Positions 11,862 to 21,839 of a stretch of 64,000 nt of DNA are shown here, one piece after another (the first letter of the stretch is position 1; each line of letters starts with the position of its first letter). Source of the stretch: Smallanthus sonchifolius (Eukaryota > Streptophyta > Magnoliopsida > Asterales > Asteraceae); assembly GCA_023525975.1 (NCBI GenBank), contig CM042044.1:14556501-14620500 (forward strand), written 5' to 3'. The translations under genes and the position numbers were made by a program. Below the pieces are notes generated by a model. The model had not been told where the DNA came from. It saw nothing but the letters and a program-made list of their open reading frames with translations, and did no database searches.

Positions 11862-12163
11862 TTTTTTGCACTGTTGCAGTCTCCACAAACACCACATGTT
11901 TGTACTCATCATCTCTAGAATCAACCATTGCCTTTTCCTTCTTATCCCATGAATTCCATGACACTAAAAAAATATAAAGATATATAAAAATAATTATGTA
12001 AATCATTAGTAACTAAACACCCTTAAACTAATGATATAAGATAAGAAATTAAAAGAAGTGCAGTCTCACCAGCATCTGGAAGTTCCATATTTCTGGATTC
12101 GTTTCTTTTTATGATCCATAACTGCAATTTTAGTTGGTGTGCTAAGATAAATCATGTCAACCT
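11862..12163 (-). pseudogene. Glucose-6-phosphate 1-epimerase fragment (two exons)
   Basis: Two minus-strand exon pieces match consecutive parts of the plant glucose-6-phosphate 1-epimerase (aldose-1-epimerase-like, apospory-associated protein C) family. The first (about 12066-12160) reads VDMIYLSTPTKIAVMDHKKK, followed by a donor GTGAGA. The second (about 11866-11964, after a T-rich acceptor) contains WNSWDKKEKAMVDSRDDEYK, then HVVFVETATVQK. Family members read nearly the same: a VYLSTPTKIA phrase, then WNPWDKKAKAM and a DDEYK phrase. The reading frame between the pieces is disturbed and the catalytic core upstream is absent. It is non-functional and lies in the Helitron region. Confidence 0.75.
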
Positions 12164-12169
12164 GGTAAA

Positions 12170-13695
12170 AAATAACATTACATATAACCATTGTTAAGTA
12201 CTAAAAAAACTAAGGTTGGGGAAGAGGTTACTAAATTTAGAAAAAAAAAGGAGATCAAATAGAGTGGATAAACTGTGGAAGACGAAAAAAAAATCTAAGT
12301 GGATCAACAATGACCTTAGCGCTAAAAAAGATACAAGTTTAATTACCTTACCACAACTTTATCTCCTTGACGGGTTCCCCTCTTAGGTAGTCATATAAAC
12401 ATAACTCATTTGGCCCATTTATGATAGAGCTTGCCATTTTGGCCTATTTACTTAGGAACGGGTTAAATTGGGTTGTGCGTAATCTCAAAAGGGTTAAATA
12501 ATAAATGTATCTAAAAGGGGGATAGGTTAAATGCGTTGAAAGTTGTGGACCCTAAATAGTTTTAATGAAAGATTCAGATTATCATTTTAATTGGTTTCTT
12601 TAAGCAAAATTAATACTTTCTTAGTTATGAAAAAATAGACAAAAAGAGTTAGTTAGCCATCCAAACGAGGCTCGTTCTAAAATGACATGTTTCAACATGA
12701 ACCTGACCCGTTACTCAACCCGTGAACCAATACTGCCTCCCTAGTTTGAGATAAACGTAGCCCAATCGACCCACTAATAGTTAAACGGGTCAACAACGCC
12801 AACTGTAAACAATTCAAAAGTTTAGAGTGGATATAATAAAGCTGTAACACATACAAAACTAGTTATATACCTGATACCTGAAACTGAAAAATATCCGAGA
12901 AGTCACAATTATGTGTGTGTGTGTGTATTTATTCATCCATAAGTCCAATGTGTACCAATTCAATGTATATGAGAAGTTGAAGCTGACTGTTATCATGTAA
13001 AAAATCAGTTTCCATATGCTTCATGCCGCATACTTAAACAATATGGTACTTAGCTGAAAACGCACAGAATTTGGTTAAACATGGGAACATAAAACGTATG
13101 TGCACTTTAATTTGAGGTTTAGCTTAGCTGGATTAGACCAAATATTCTTGTTTAGAAACAAACCAAAGACTGAAAGTGTTTACTTGAATTAGGAAGCAAT
13201 AACCATAATCAAGCTCCTTGAAGAAAATCAATAATTATTAAAATAAATGTGAAATTATGAACGCGAAACAAATAAATATTTGATTTTGATTCTTTTCATT
13301 CACGGTAATCACTTTGAAATCACATATTATTGGACCACTCGATCAATTACTATGAACTAAAGATGAATCATTAACTTCTGCAAATGCCAATCAATTTGCA
13401 AAAGTATCTTGCATGATAAGTTCAAACTAATAGAAAACTATGAAAATAGACATATAGCAACCATGTCTTGAATGATTGTAAGCATTTCTTGAAGTGGTCA
13501 TATCTTCTAGCCTTTGCCAACAGTAATGTTTAGTATTACTATTACCATCTCCCACCTATCCCACACCTTTCAATCAACATCCAAAACACACCCAAATTTG
13601 GTTTCAAAACATGAATTATGTATTTATGAACTGTTAATGTCAAAACATGTCTCAAAAAATCATTAAACCCATCACATTTATATCAATATTGTTCA
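12170..13695. other. Non-coding DNA between captured fragments
   Basis: No gene is supported. A (TG)n run of about 16 bases lies near 12912. The stretch may hold captured introns. Confidence 0.35.
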
Positions 13696-13701
13696 TTGTA
13701 C

Positions 13702-13902
13702 CTATCCATAAAGAACATGGGATTGAGGGCGAGCTTTCATGAGCTAATCGGTACCCCCATTTGACAGCATCCATGGCATGACCAAGTTCACCACTTGTAG
13801 CCATTTGCTTCCCGTATTCTATTACGCTCCACGATATCATCGTCACTGTAAATTCTACCAGCAGCCTGAACTTTAGGTTGTCCCTTTCATCATAGTACCC
13901 TC
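13702..13902 (-). pseudogene. GH9 endoglucanase exon fragment
   Basis: After the acceptor ttttgtag, the minus strand encodes GGYYDERDNLKF, then FTVTMISWSVIEYGKQMA, SGELGHAMDAVKWG and, after a one-base frame change, LMKARPQSHVLYG. Plant GH9 cellulases have the corresponding GGYYDAGDN...FTVTM...W...GHA.DA.KWGTDY phrases. The second aspartate of the GH9 D-A-G-D motif is kept, but the Ala-Gly is changed to Glu-Arg. A TAG stop occurs exactly where the exon should end with CAG before GT. No other GH9 exon was recognised, so this is one decayed captured exon. Confidence 0.8.
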
Positions 13903-14341
13903 CTACAAAATCCATAAAGATTTAGCATTTTTAAAGTATTAAGTTTATCTTTACTTTCACATAGTGGAACAGAGTGCAATTAGGGAGATATATTATACCA
14001 AAAGTAGACGCCAACTGCGAAAAGTATAAACACATAAGTAATTCCTTCATTACAGGTCAGGCAAAAGCAAATAAATGCGCAGGCAAATAAAAGAGAACAT
14101 CCTGGTAGAAACATCGCATATGGATCGACATGCTATGAGAAACATCCTTTCAGAAACAACATGCACATATTTTTATAAGATTTTGGTATGGTCTGCCCAA
14201 AAACATATGCGTATCAATGGTGTAGGTGACATGTGTAATGCAGAAAATGTTAGAATGATATAGATAGATGACATAGTCACAAGAACTAATGCAAAAGAAC
14301 ATTAATAAAAAAATTAGAAAGTAAAGATTCTACATACATCA

Positions 14342-14655
14342 GTTGTAGGAGCTCTTTCAAGTCCAGCAATGCAATGAGTTACTCCACCAACTAGTTAACA
14401 ACTTTGTGTAATTTGCTAAACATAGCTAGAAGACGCAGCCTCAAATCAGTTCCATCAAAGTCTCTGCTCCATAATAATAAATGTTAAACATGCATCAAGT
14501 GAACTACATTTAACGCATGATACAAGACCGCGTATTAACCTTAAATAAAGCGGATACATACCAAATAAGATTATTGATTATCAAGAACAACAACTACCTT
14601 ATTTCAGCATGTATGTGTTGAATGTCATCGAATGTGCTGGCATACTCACAAATTG
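14342..14655 (-). pseudogene. SEX4-like phosphoglucan phosphatase fragment (two exons)
   Basis: The first piece (about 14598-14655) reads ICEYASTFDDIQHIHAEI and ends at AAG|GTAG. The next (about 14342-14463) begins RDFDGTDLRLRL, continues KLHKVV, and after a frame change reads GGVTHCIAGLERAPTT. Plant SEX4/LSF dual-specificity phosphatases, which dephosphorylate starch, have EIRDFDAFDLR...GGVTYVHCTAGLGRAP at this place. The C-x5-R catalytic signature survives (Cys-Ile-Ala-Gly-Leu-Glu-Arg), though with two residues lost before it. A stop and a frameshift lie between. It is a captured, dead fragment. Confidence 0.78.
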
Positions 14656-15221
14656 CACTCATGCCCACACTAAAATATTTAGAGAAAAGGTTACCAAAAC
14701 ACCTAAAAAAGCACCTAATTGGCTTAACCCTATATTATACTTTACAATATTTATTAAAGCATATCCGGGCAGGATTCTTCATAAGCATCATAAGCAGATT
14801 ATACAATAAAATTTTAGTGAAAGCCAACTTTCAACATGTTTAACCCGTCTGACTCATATTCATTTTTAGCTAAATTTATTATTTGACCAGTTAAGAATAA
14901 GCCATATCCCAAATTTAAACAACACAAGAAAGTGCAAAAGGCAGCAAATTTTATCATCCAAACTCAAAATGAACTTCGTTTTATGGGATGAGACATCAGT
15001 GTGCAATCTAACCATCAACCTGCAAAAGAGCAAATCATAATCAAAACATCATCAAACGGTTGCTTGACCCACATTCTTCCTTTTCTAAATCGAATTGCAA
15101 AATTGCAACCACAAAGTCATACATTATCGATATACAAAATTGTTAGTTATTTTTGTCATAAATGCTTTATAAATTGAAAACGCTAAATCGAAATCGGATT
15201 CAAAACATGTAGTAGATTATT

Positions 15222-15495
15222 CGCAATTGCAGAAGCCATCAAAGACCAAAACGACCATATCCTTGGTGGATCTGGTATCCCGAAACAATTTCCCAAGAAT
15301 GCGTGCTCCCAAGACAAATTCATCTCCGTATAATAGAGTTACATACGCTTCTTTAGATTCTGAAGCGACCTCAATTTCATACTCGAATCGGGAACTCAAA
15401 TCGAGTTTGATAGAGATGATCGTTGCAGGCTGATGATTAGGGGACGTGGGGAGAGATCGACGCAACTGCCGGTAACCGCCCAAGAAGGTTAACAC
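15222..15495 (-). pseudogene. GT8 fragment resembling PGSIP6/IPUT1
   Basis: An open minus-strand frame of 92 codons contains EAYVTLLYGDEFVLGARILG, then RDTRSTKDMVVLV, which matches the start of the GT8 domain in plant glycogenin-like proteins of the PGSIP6 (inositol phosphorylceramide glucuronosyltransferase) type. The DxD-containing core that should follow is missing, since the frame ends within 10 codons of the match. The 5' part does not look like the family signal peptide and may be Helitron or foreign sequence joined to the exon. Confidence 0.72.
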
Positions 15496-15605
15496 GGCTG
15501 AGATTGAAAGTAAGAGTGATCGGAGGTTGGGATGAAACCAAAAACAGTTCGATTTAACACGGCTGAGATTGAAAGCTAGAGTGATCAGAGGATGAGAGTG
15601 AAGCC
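15492..15605. repeat. Tandem duplication of about 60 bp
   Basis: The phrase aacacggctgagattgaaag, with about 35 following bases, occurs at about 15491 and 15557 with small differences. Confidence 0.7.
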
Positions 15606-15728
15606 AAAATCATTTATTTATTCGGCGTCAATAATAAGAGGAAATAGGAAATGATTGAGGAAAACAAATAAACATAGACATTATCTTGGCAAATGAACTT
15701 ACTTCGGTACGAAGAATGAAAATATCTT

Positions 15729-17801
15729 TTAAGGAATTCGGGATTCCATATAGGCACGCCATTTGTCGATAAATGGCAAGTCCCTTGGATTCATGTCTGG
15801 AATACGACGACATTGGAGGGTTTTGATTATTTGTTCAGTCTCACCTAGAAGTTGGGCTGCATCTTCGACAATGGCTACCCTTTTCTCTATCACTTTAGTG
15901 TGGCATTTCAGGGCTATGACTTTTGGTAAGTTGGTGAGACAAGCGGCTATTATGTCAGCGATCATTGATGATAAATTATCGAATAGTTCCTTTTGGCTAA
16001 CCTTGTCCTCACCGTTGGTGTGATAGGCATGCAGGATTGTTTTTGTTATACCATACATTGAATTGGCACAAATAGACATGTGTATGGAATCTTCAATTCT
16101 TCTTCCATTGTGATCTATGTTTTCAGATGTATCCCAGAACCATTCAACAATTTGTCGAGCTGTTTTCGCTTGAAAAGATGGGTCTTGCAATTTGTGTCCT
16201 AACCATTCATGGTCGACCTCAACTTCTTTCCATAAAATATGAGCTTCATTAGGAACACTTACAGGGTTATCAGTAACATTGAGGCTTTCTTCCACAAGTT
16301 TGACATATAATAGACCTTCCCTCACGCCTTCCAACAAGCTTTTAACATCTTTCTTTTCGACTTTTGGAAAAGAAACGGCGATGGTTGTTAAGATTACCAC
16401 TGGTAAGCTCCAACACTCTCGATATTGTCCTTTTGAGAGTAAAGATGGAACGTGATAGTGATCGATCTGGTCGAACTTTCCAACTCCATGAAAATCACTA
16501 CTAGATTTTTCTTCTATCAGCTTTATGAGATTGTTGGGTTTGTTTTTTTTACCCTTTAGGATCAACTGGTTCACAGATTTTGAAAAACCTTTCAATGTTC
16601 TATCAGCAAGTTCCATCTCGTCTTCAAGATGCAAAACATATACGTTCGGTTCCAAACGACTAAACTCGGCCTTCCAATGTTCTCTCAGCAAGTTGCACTT
16701 CAAACAACGGAAACAATACAAGACACATAAAATAAAGATAAACGGGATCAAGGCTATTATCTTGCATACCACCATAACTCCCGCCTGAAATCCTATACAA
16801 AAGCTGAGAATTAGCCTTTTCAAAGTCTCGGTGACCACCTTGATACTGTGGCGACGAATTGGGAGTTCTATACTAGCACGTTTCCAGTCATATAACATGC
16901 CAGTCCAGTAGCTTTCTACTTTAAAGACTTTAAAATGGTTAGAAACCATTTTGGAGGACACTTTAAAGTTTAAGATTACAAAACATCTGGAAAGTGGTGC
17001 AATTGTACCAATCACAACTCCTATAAATTGTACTAGGAGAATTACTATTACGGACCAACTATACTCTGAATCAGTGTCCTTGGTCAACACAAGTTTAAAA
17101 CTCCAGTAAATGGTAAGAGTGTGTAAGAAAGCCAATAAAACACATATTACCCCAGAAGCGGATGTCATAAGAAAGCAAGCTGTTATCAACAACACAAGTA
17201 ACAAAGCGACATAAATAAAGGCTAGCGTGGTATGTCGATTATTCCTTATGTCAACTGAATCAAGTTGAAGCATGATATAATCACTGTATGATACAACATT
17301 GGATTGTATTTGAATGCAAACATGCACAACCACGGAAATACACAAAGCTGTGATGTTTGTCAAAAGTTCATTGCTATCCATGGTTGCTAAACAAGGCAAT
17401 AGATTAGCCATGCTGGTGCACAAAAAGGCCATGCTTCCAAGCTTTTCCATTTGATCCACATCACCAGGCGTCGAACCACTTAGATCCACATGTAACTTCA
17501 TTGCGACCCCTATTACAGAGAGAAAAGCAGCATTAATTCTAAAATATTTACACGGAAACCATAGCTTTCTGCTACGTAAACCATGTAACAAATCAGCCAC
17601 CATGGAAAGGATGCAAACCAGAGATGCTAACGCTATATACACCCCAATATAAAACGTAAGTTCCTCGTATCTGTTGTCCAGTTCTGATCCGTATATAGTG
17701 TTTATGTAACCCAACAACGAACTTATGTTTTCTTGAGGAACTCCGTAGCTAGCAATTCCATCCACAAGTTCAACATAATCAGCTGTTGGCCTGTCACCCA
17801 T
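15729..17801 (-). CDS. Multi-pass membrane protein of unknown function, 690 aa
   Basis: One uninterrupted frame of 690 codons, ATG to stop. The N-terminal half holds a short soluble head (containing VDGIASYGVPQENISSLLGY), then roughly eight or nine hydrophobic segments up to about residue 375, for example LTFYIGVYIALASLVCILSM near 48, LAFIYVALLLVLLITACF near 191, VIVILLVQFIGVVIGTIA near 251, and MVVCKIIALIPFIFILCVLY near 353. The remaining 310 residues are hydrophilic and alpha-helical in character, with WKEVEVDHEWLGHKLQDPSF and a C-terminal DKWRAYMESRIP. I recall similar unannotated proteins from other dicots but know no function. There is no conserved catalytic motif that I can name. The intact frame argues for selection or recent arrival. 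It lies between two Helitron 3' ends and is read in their direction, so it could be a captured gene, but no boundary proves this. Confidence 0.85.
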   Translation of the reverse strand: MGDRPTADYVELVDGIASYGVPQENISSLLGYINTIYGSELDNRYEELTFYIGVYIALASLVCILSMVADLLHGLRSRKLWFPCKYFRINAAFLSVIGVAMKLHVDLSGSTPGDVDQMEKLGSMAFLCTSMANLLPCLATMDSNELLTNITALCISVVVHVCIQIQSNVVSYSDYIMLQLDSVDIRNNRHTTLAFIYVALLLVLLITACFLMTSASGVICVLLAFLHTLTIYWSFKLVLTKDTDSEYSWSVIVILLVQFIGVVIGTIAPLSRCFVILNFKVSSKMVSNHFKVFKVESYWTGMLYDWKRASIELPIRRHSIKVVTETLKRLILSFCIGFQAGVMVVCKIIALIPFIFILCVLYCFRCLKCNLLREHWKAEFSRLEPNVYVLHLEDEMELADRTLKGFSKSVNQLILKGKKNKPNNLIKLIEEKSSSDFHGVGKFDQIDHYHVPSLLSKGQYRECWSLPVVILTTIAVSFPKVEKKDVKSLLEGVREGLLYVKLVEESLNVTDNPVSVPNEAHILWKEVEVDHEWLGHKLQDPSFQAKTARQIVEWFWDTSENIDHNGRRIEDSIHMSICANSMYGITKTILHAYHTNGEDKVSQKELFDNLSSMIADIIAACLTNLPKVIALKCHTKVIEKRVAIVEDAAQLLGETEQIIKTLQCRRIPDMNPRDLPFIDKWRAYMESRIP

Positions 17802-18199
17802 AACGACTATTTTCTTCCCAGAGAACGAAACTGAAGATTTGTTTTTGATGGAGTTAATTGAAGTTCAAGATAATCACCGAAACACATGAATCATGCTGTT
17901 CCTTAAAACTGCTGAATCAATAAAGAAATTAAATTCTCAGCAGCCACTACTTTCCAACAAAGCCTGTATAAGTGTGACCTGATAGGGAAACTTTATTTGT
18001 AATAATTGTGGAAAGCAATTCTGGAGAGCGATAATGCAGTCTAAAGCGGATTCCTTTGATTGATTTTGTCAATTATAAAAGTTCTTACTCAATAATGCAT
18101 TTAAAATATACGTACCAATTTGAAATGTTACGGAATAATAACAATAACTTTGATTTCAATTGTGTTGGCCAGAGTAACACAATTAATAAACAATAGCAG
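17802..18199. other. 5' flank of the membrane-protein gene
   Basis: Presumed promoter and leader of the minus-strand gene. No distinct motif is called. Confidence 0.3.
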
Positions 18200-18990
18200 C
18201 TAGTTTTATATCCGTCTAGTGGCCGGGTACTTAACATAATAATATGACAAAACTAACTTTTTTTATTTATTTATAAACAAAATCGAAACAACCCGGGGAG
18301 GGGTACGTTTAGCCAATCCCATATGATTTTTGTCTAACCTCTACTCCAGGAAAGAGGATTTGACCGCCCTGTGTGACTTTTGAAAGATAAATTACAACTG
18401 TTGCCATTACACTTTCAGCAGTAAGATGCATGGACTTGTTGTCTCTTCAGTCCCACAAAGAAGTACATGAAACGGCTTTCCATTTCCTGTAAATAAATAA
18501 CGGGTTTTGTTTTAAAAACTATAACTGGACTATGATTACAAACAGGACAAAAGAAAAAGGATTATAAAGGGAGAAAACCTTTGGGAAGAAAAGCCCATGC
18601 TGAAATCCGTTCCTCAATCCTTGCAATCCTAAACATATATGAACCGTCAAAATGCATTCAGGACAATACGGGTTGGCTTGACCCGCCAACATTTTTCATG
18701 AATATCTTTTTAAAATAATAAAAAAAGAAATTAGTTTTTCTTTATAGCACTTGACACTTCGTGGGACTTTTAAACTGTTCCACCCGTTTCCTTTTTAGCT
18801 AACCATTTTTTACATGTTTCACCCGTTGCATATAAAATATAAATTACATGAAAGATGACAAAATTTTAGCCCATCAAGCATGGTATCTTCGATCTTTTTA
18901 AAGAAAGAAGATTACAAACAATAATTCCCAATAGTTATTGGTTACCAAACCTAATATGCCTAGATCTGTAAAATATCAAACTTTTAAATT
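18200..18990 (-). mobile_element. Second Helitron of the same family (5' end unresolved)
   Basis: The plus-strand start ctagttttatatccgtctag and the following tggccgggtacttaa match the terminus at 10335 over about 45 bases. Read on the minus strand it ends in a GC-rich stem and CTAG (18200-18203), although the hairpin is less perfect. The right limit is taken just before a copia LTR and is arbitrary. Confidence 0.55.
18424..18632 (-). pseudogene. Prolyl 4-hydroxylase-like exon fragments
   Basis: Two minus-strand pieces separated by an intron-like gap read IARIEERISAWAFLPK (about 18584-18631, ending AAAG|GTTTTC) and GNGKPFHVLLCGTEET (about 18430-18488, after TTACAG). Plant prolyl 4-hydroxylases, which hydroxylate extensin and arabinogalactan prolines, have the run IE.RI..WTFLP.ENGE..QVLHY here. 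The Fe-binding H-x-D that follows in real enzymes is absent, and the frame stops soon after. The pieces lie just inside the Helitron end at 18200. Confidence 0.65.
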
Positions 18991-19051
18991 AGATGTTGGC
19001 CCTCCAGATCATCATCGAATCGAATCAAACATTTCACATGAACACAAAAAT

Positions 19052-19406
19052 TGTTCTAAATCAAACTTGTATTAAAACGAATTTCTGGTTACAATAGGTT
19101 CCTATTTATACTAATATCCTGAACCATCGTGTCCTTTCCTTTGAACTGCAATGCACAGATTCAATCGGTGTGTCCCTTTGTTAATCGGCGTCTCCTGTCT
19201 TCATACAACGCATCCATCAATTTGTAGGTTGTAGGGTTTCTAATTTGATACATCTAACCCTTCTACTAATAAAGGTTTAGAACTTCTATTCTAAATACAT
19301 GAATGAACTAATTACATAAACAGTCCCTAGACTTATACAAACTTGACATTAGACACTAAATACTTTGACCGACTTACATGGATTAAGGAATTATTAATTT
19401 TCAACA
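19052..19406 (-). mobile_element. Copia-type LTR (3' LTR on the minus strand)
   Basis: On the minus strand a polypurine run (ggggggaa, plus-strand 19407-19414) is followed directly by TGTTGAAAATTAATAATTCC, and the unit ends TTAGAACA at 19052, giving TG...CA ends and 355 bp. A polypurine tract abutting the LTR start marks it as the 3' LTR. The matching internal region should lie to the right; the copia relic at 21840-23220 is a candidate but the link is unproven. Confidence 0.6.
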
Positions 19407-19414
19407 TTCCCCCC

Positions 19415-21360
19415 TAGTTTCTTAATCCATGTCTTCAACCCATTGATAGAAATAATTGTTCAACCCAAGTTTGAAAAGTTAACGGGTCAAAAGTGTATAT
19501 AGCTTAAAGTCGTGTATTTAAAGTCTAAATGTAATTATGTTAAGTTAGAGGGTTCAATGTGTAATTTGAAAACCTAGAAACCGTTCATTTAGGGATGCGT
19601 CGTTTGATGAAAGACACAACGTATCAATGTGTATATATGTATGCAATCCGACAGATTGCAAAGTACCCAGAAATTAATCAGAAAATTCGTTTGTGTTATT
19701 ATTGTTCTTTTTTGTTCCATTATTGATTTCTTTGATACGGTTGTGCAAGGATGATTCTTGTGGTTTATATTAGCAAGCAACTGTTCTGCTACAGTAAAAC
19801 CATCCAACTTTCAAAAAATTATTAACATATTATTTGTCATGAGATGGAATAATGAACTTTCATTTTTTTTTATTTTGACTCAAAACTTCTTTTTTTTACA
19901 AATTTGCCACTAAAGTTCAAAGTGAGTTTTCTTTTACTCACAACTCTATTTTTTTTTATAGATTTGTCACAAAAGTTTAATAAACTTTCGTTCGTTAACT
20001 TTTTTTCAAAATACGGGTGTGCCGCTGTTTGCATTTTTTTTGTCAACATTCCAATTTTTTTTAAACGGAGTTGTATTCAAAATCGAGTTTTTTTTATCGT
20101 TGCATGTAGCGAATGCCGTTACCGTTGTCGTACCGTGACAAACCGAACCTATTATGGGCGAACAATATCATTGTCGATGTTGGTATATCGGAACCCGTAT
20201 TGGTATTTGCCTTGTGGTTTTCGACGAACCGAACCGGTAATTTTTTTAATTTGCTTTTTTCCATTTTTTATTATTTAGTTTTATGTTTTCTTTCTATTAA
20301 CATTATTTTTACCGTTGCGCCTATCTTTTCGTTTAATTTTTTTAAACGATGGGCCCGACACCGTTTTCTATGATAACTTTCGTTCGTTAGGATTTTTAAA
20401 TAACGGAATGCGCCGTTTTTTTAATTATTTTTTTTCAAAATTTTTGTTTAAATTTTATTGAAGACAAAGTTGTATTCAATTTCGAGTGTTTTTTGGTATC
20501 GTACGTTATAACGACTCTGCGATTTGATGTAACTTTTATCCACGCAAATGAGTCAAACCAATACCCTTTTTTTAAAGAAACATCATGTTTGTGAATAGCA
20601 TCTCAGCAAAATGCGATATCTGTATGTTAATGTAAACCGTCTCTTTGACACACAAATGTTTTTAAGTTGAAAAGAAGTGTTTCAAAAGTTCGGTAATGTC
20701 CTCAGTTCCTTCCGGCTATGACAACAAATGAAACAGACCATATTAGCCATAAAATCAGCCCGGGTACCAAATTAAGCATCATGATAGAGGTAAATTATTT
20801 TCATTATCTCAAAACAATCCATATTTCATAGTTGTATAATTACTCTTTTCTTGGTCACCATTGTGGACATCAATACTCACATGCTATTTAACACATAAAT
20901 TCGCATCCAACATGATTAACATTTAACATTGTTATCTATATGAAGATATACATTGCAGAACATTCTTTTCTATTCAAGACAATCACCCTAAACTGGTTGG
21001 GTCGATCTACAAACACTTTATTATATAATTTATAAAACAATTTAGGAGGTTGGAAGTAGTGGAAATAGACTTTAATCGACTTTTAACCCATTTGGCCCAT
21101 CCCCTTTAACAAGGTTTTTTTATCTGCCCGTTTGAAATAAAACATAACAGCAACAATAAATGAATGGCCTGGTGAAGTTGATCACTTACTTTAAGGAGAC
21201 CAGAGTTTTTTAAATCACATTTCCAAGTGTTTCTTCCTCATGATTGGAAATTCAAGTTCGACCCTTCATACAATCTGATGCAAATATATATTTTTTTGAA
21301 AGGCAAATTTCTTAATTTTTGTTAGGAGTGGGACTTGAACCCATGACCTCCTCTATCCTT
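19415..21360. other. T-rich degraded DNA
   Basis: No gene is supported. The plus-strand frames at 19904-20373 are products of poly-T runs. A tRNA-related phrase on the minus strand (catgggttcaagtcccac, about 21320-21350) suggests a SINE remnant. Confidence 0.35.
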
Positions 21361-21364
21361 TGTT

Positions 21365-21700
21365 TCCATTTCCTGTAGAAAAGTTGCAAATATTTAGAAA
21401 AATGAACCATAGTAACGAAGTAGTGTTGGCTCAATTGTTGATTGGCCCAAGAAACGGGTCCAACCCATGTGTTAAGGGTGTTAATGGGTTGTTTAATGAC
21501 CTTAGGGTTACTAGGTTTTCTTGTTCACCAAGTTTGGGTGAGTCTATAAATAAATTTTACCGGGTTAGGGTTCATTGTGAGAGTTAGAAAGTTATTGTAA
21601 TCGGTTTTTTGAGTTATATTTTCCGGCTATAATAAAGAGTTGTTTGGGAGTTATTAACGTTTTCTTGTTTTTGATATCGAATTCTCACATAATTAGAGTT
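21365..21700 (+). mobile_element. LTR-like segment
   Basis: A TATA-like ctataaataaattt (about 21545) followed by a leader-like stretch and aataaag (about 21633) gives the order of an LTR promoter and polyadenylation region. Neither end is certain and no partner LTR was found. Confidence 0.3.
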
Positions 21701-21839
21701 AAAAATACATGATTATATACAATTAGCACGGGCTTATTAACCACTTATCATGTATCTCTATGAAATGTTCCCGATACTTCTAGAAACATATAAAAATATT
21801 AAAAGTCAAGAATGAGTGTTGACCTGAATAATAGTGGTT

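Larger units (their letters stand above)
10335..15610 (-). mobile_element. Helitron carrying several host-gene fragments (5' end unresolved)
   Basis: On the minus strand the element ends ...tccggccaccgga, then CAGGTATAAAA, then CTAG, with host T after it (plus-strand CTAG at 10335-10338 preceded by A). The hairpin tccgg-cca-ccgga placed about 11 bases before a CTAG end is the Helitron 3' signature. A second copy of this terminus lies at 18200. To the right, for about 5 kb, are exon pieces of at least four unrelated host genes, all on the minus strand, with intron-like DNA between them. That pattern is typical of gene-capturing Helitrons. The right boundary given is only the end of the last recognised fragment; the true 5' terminus (TC... 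on the minus strand) was not found, and the fragments could in principle belong to more than one element. Confidence 0.62.

Noticed and set aside
19904..20373. Membrane-protein frames on the plus strand
   Set aside because: The Phe/Leu-rich translation comes from poly-T DNA; there is no start context, family likeness or codon signal.
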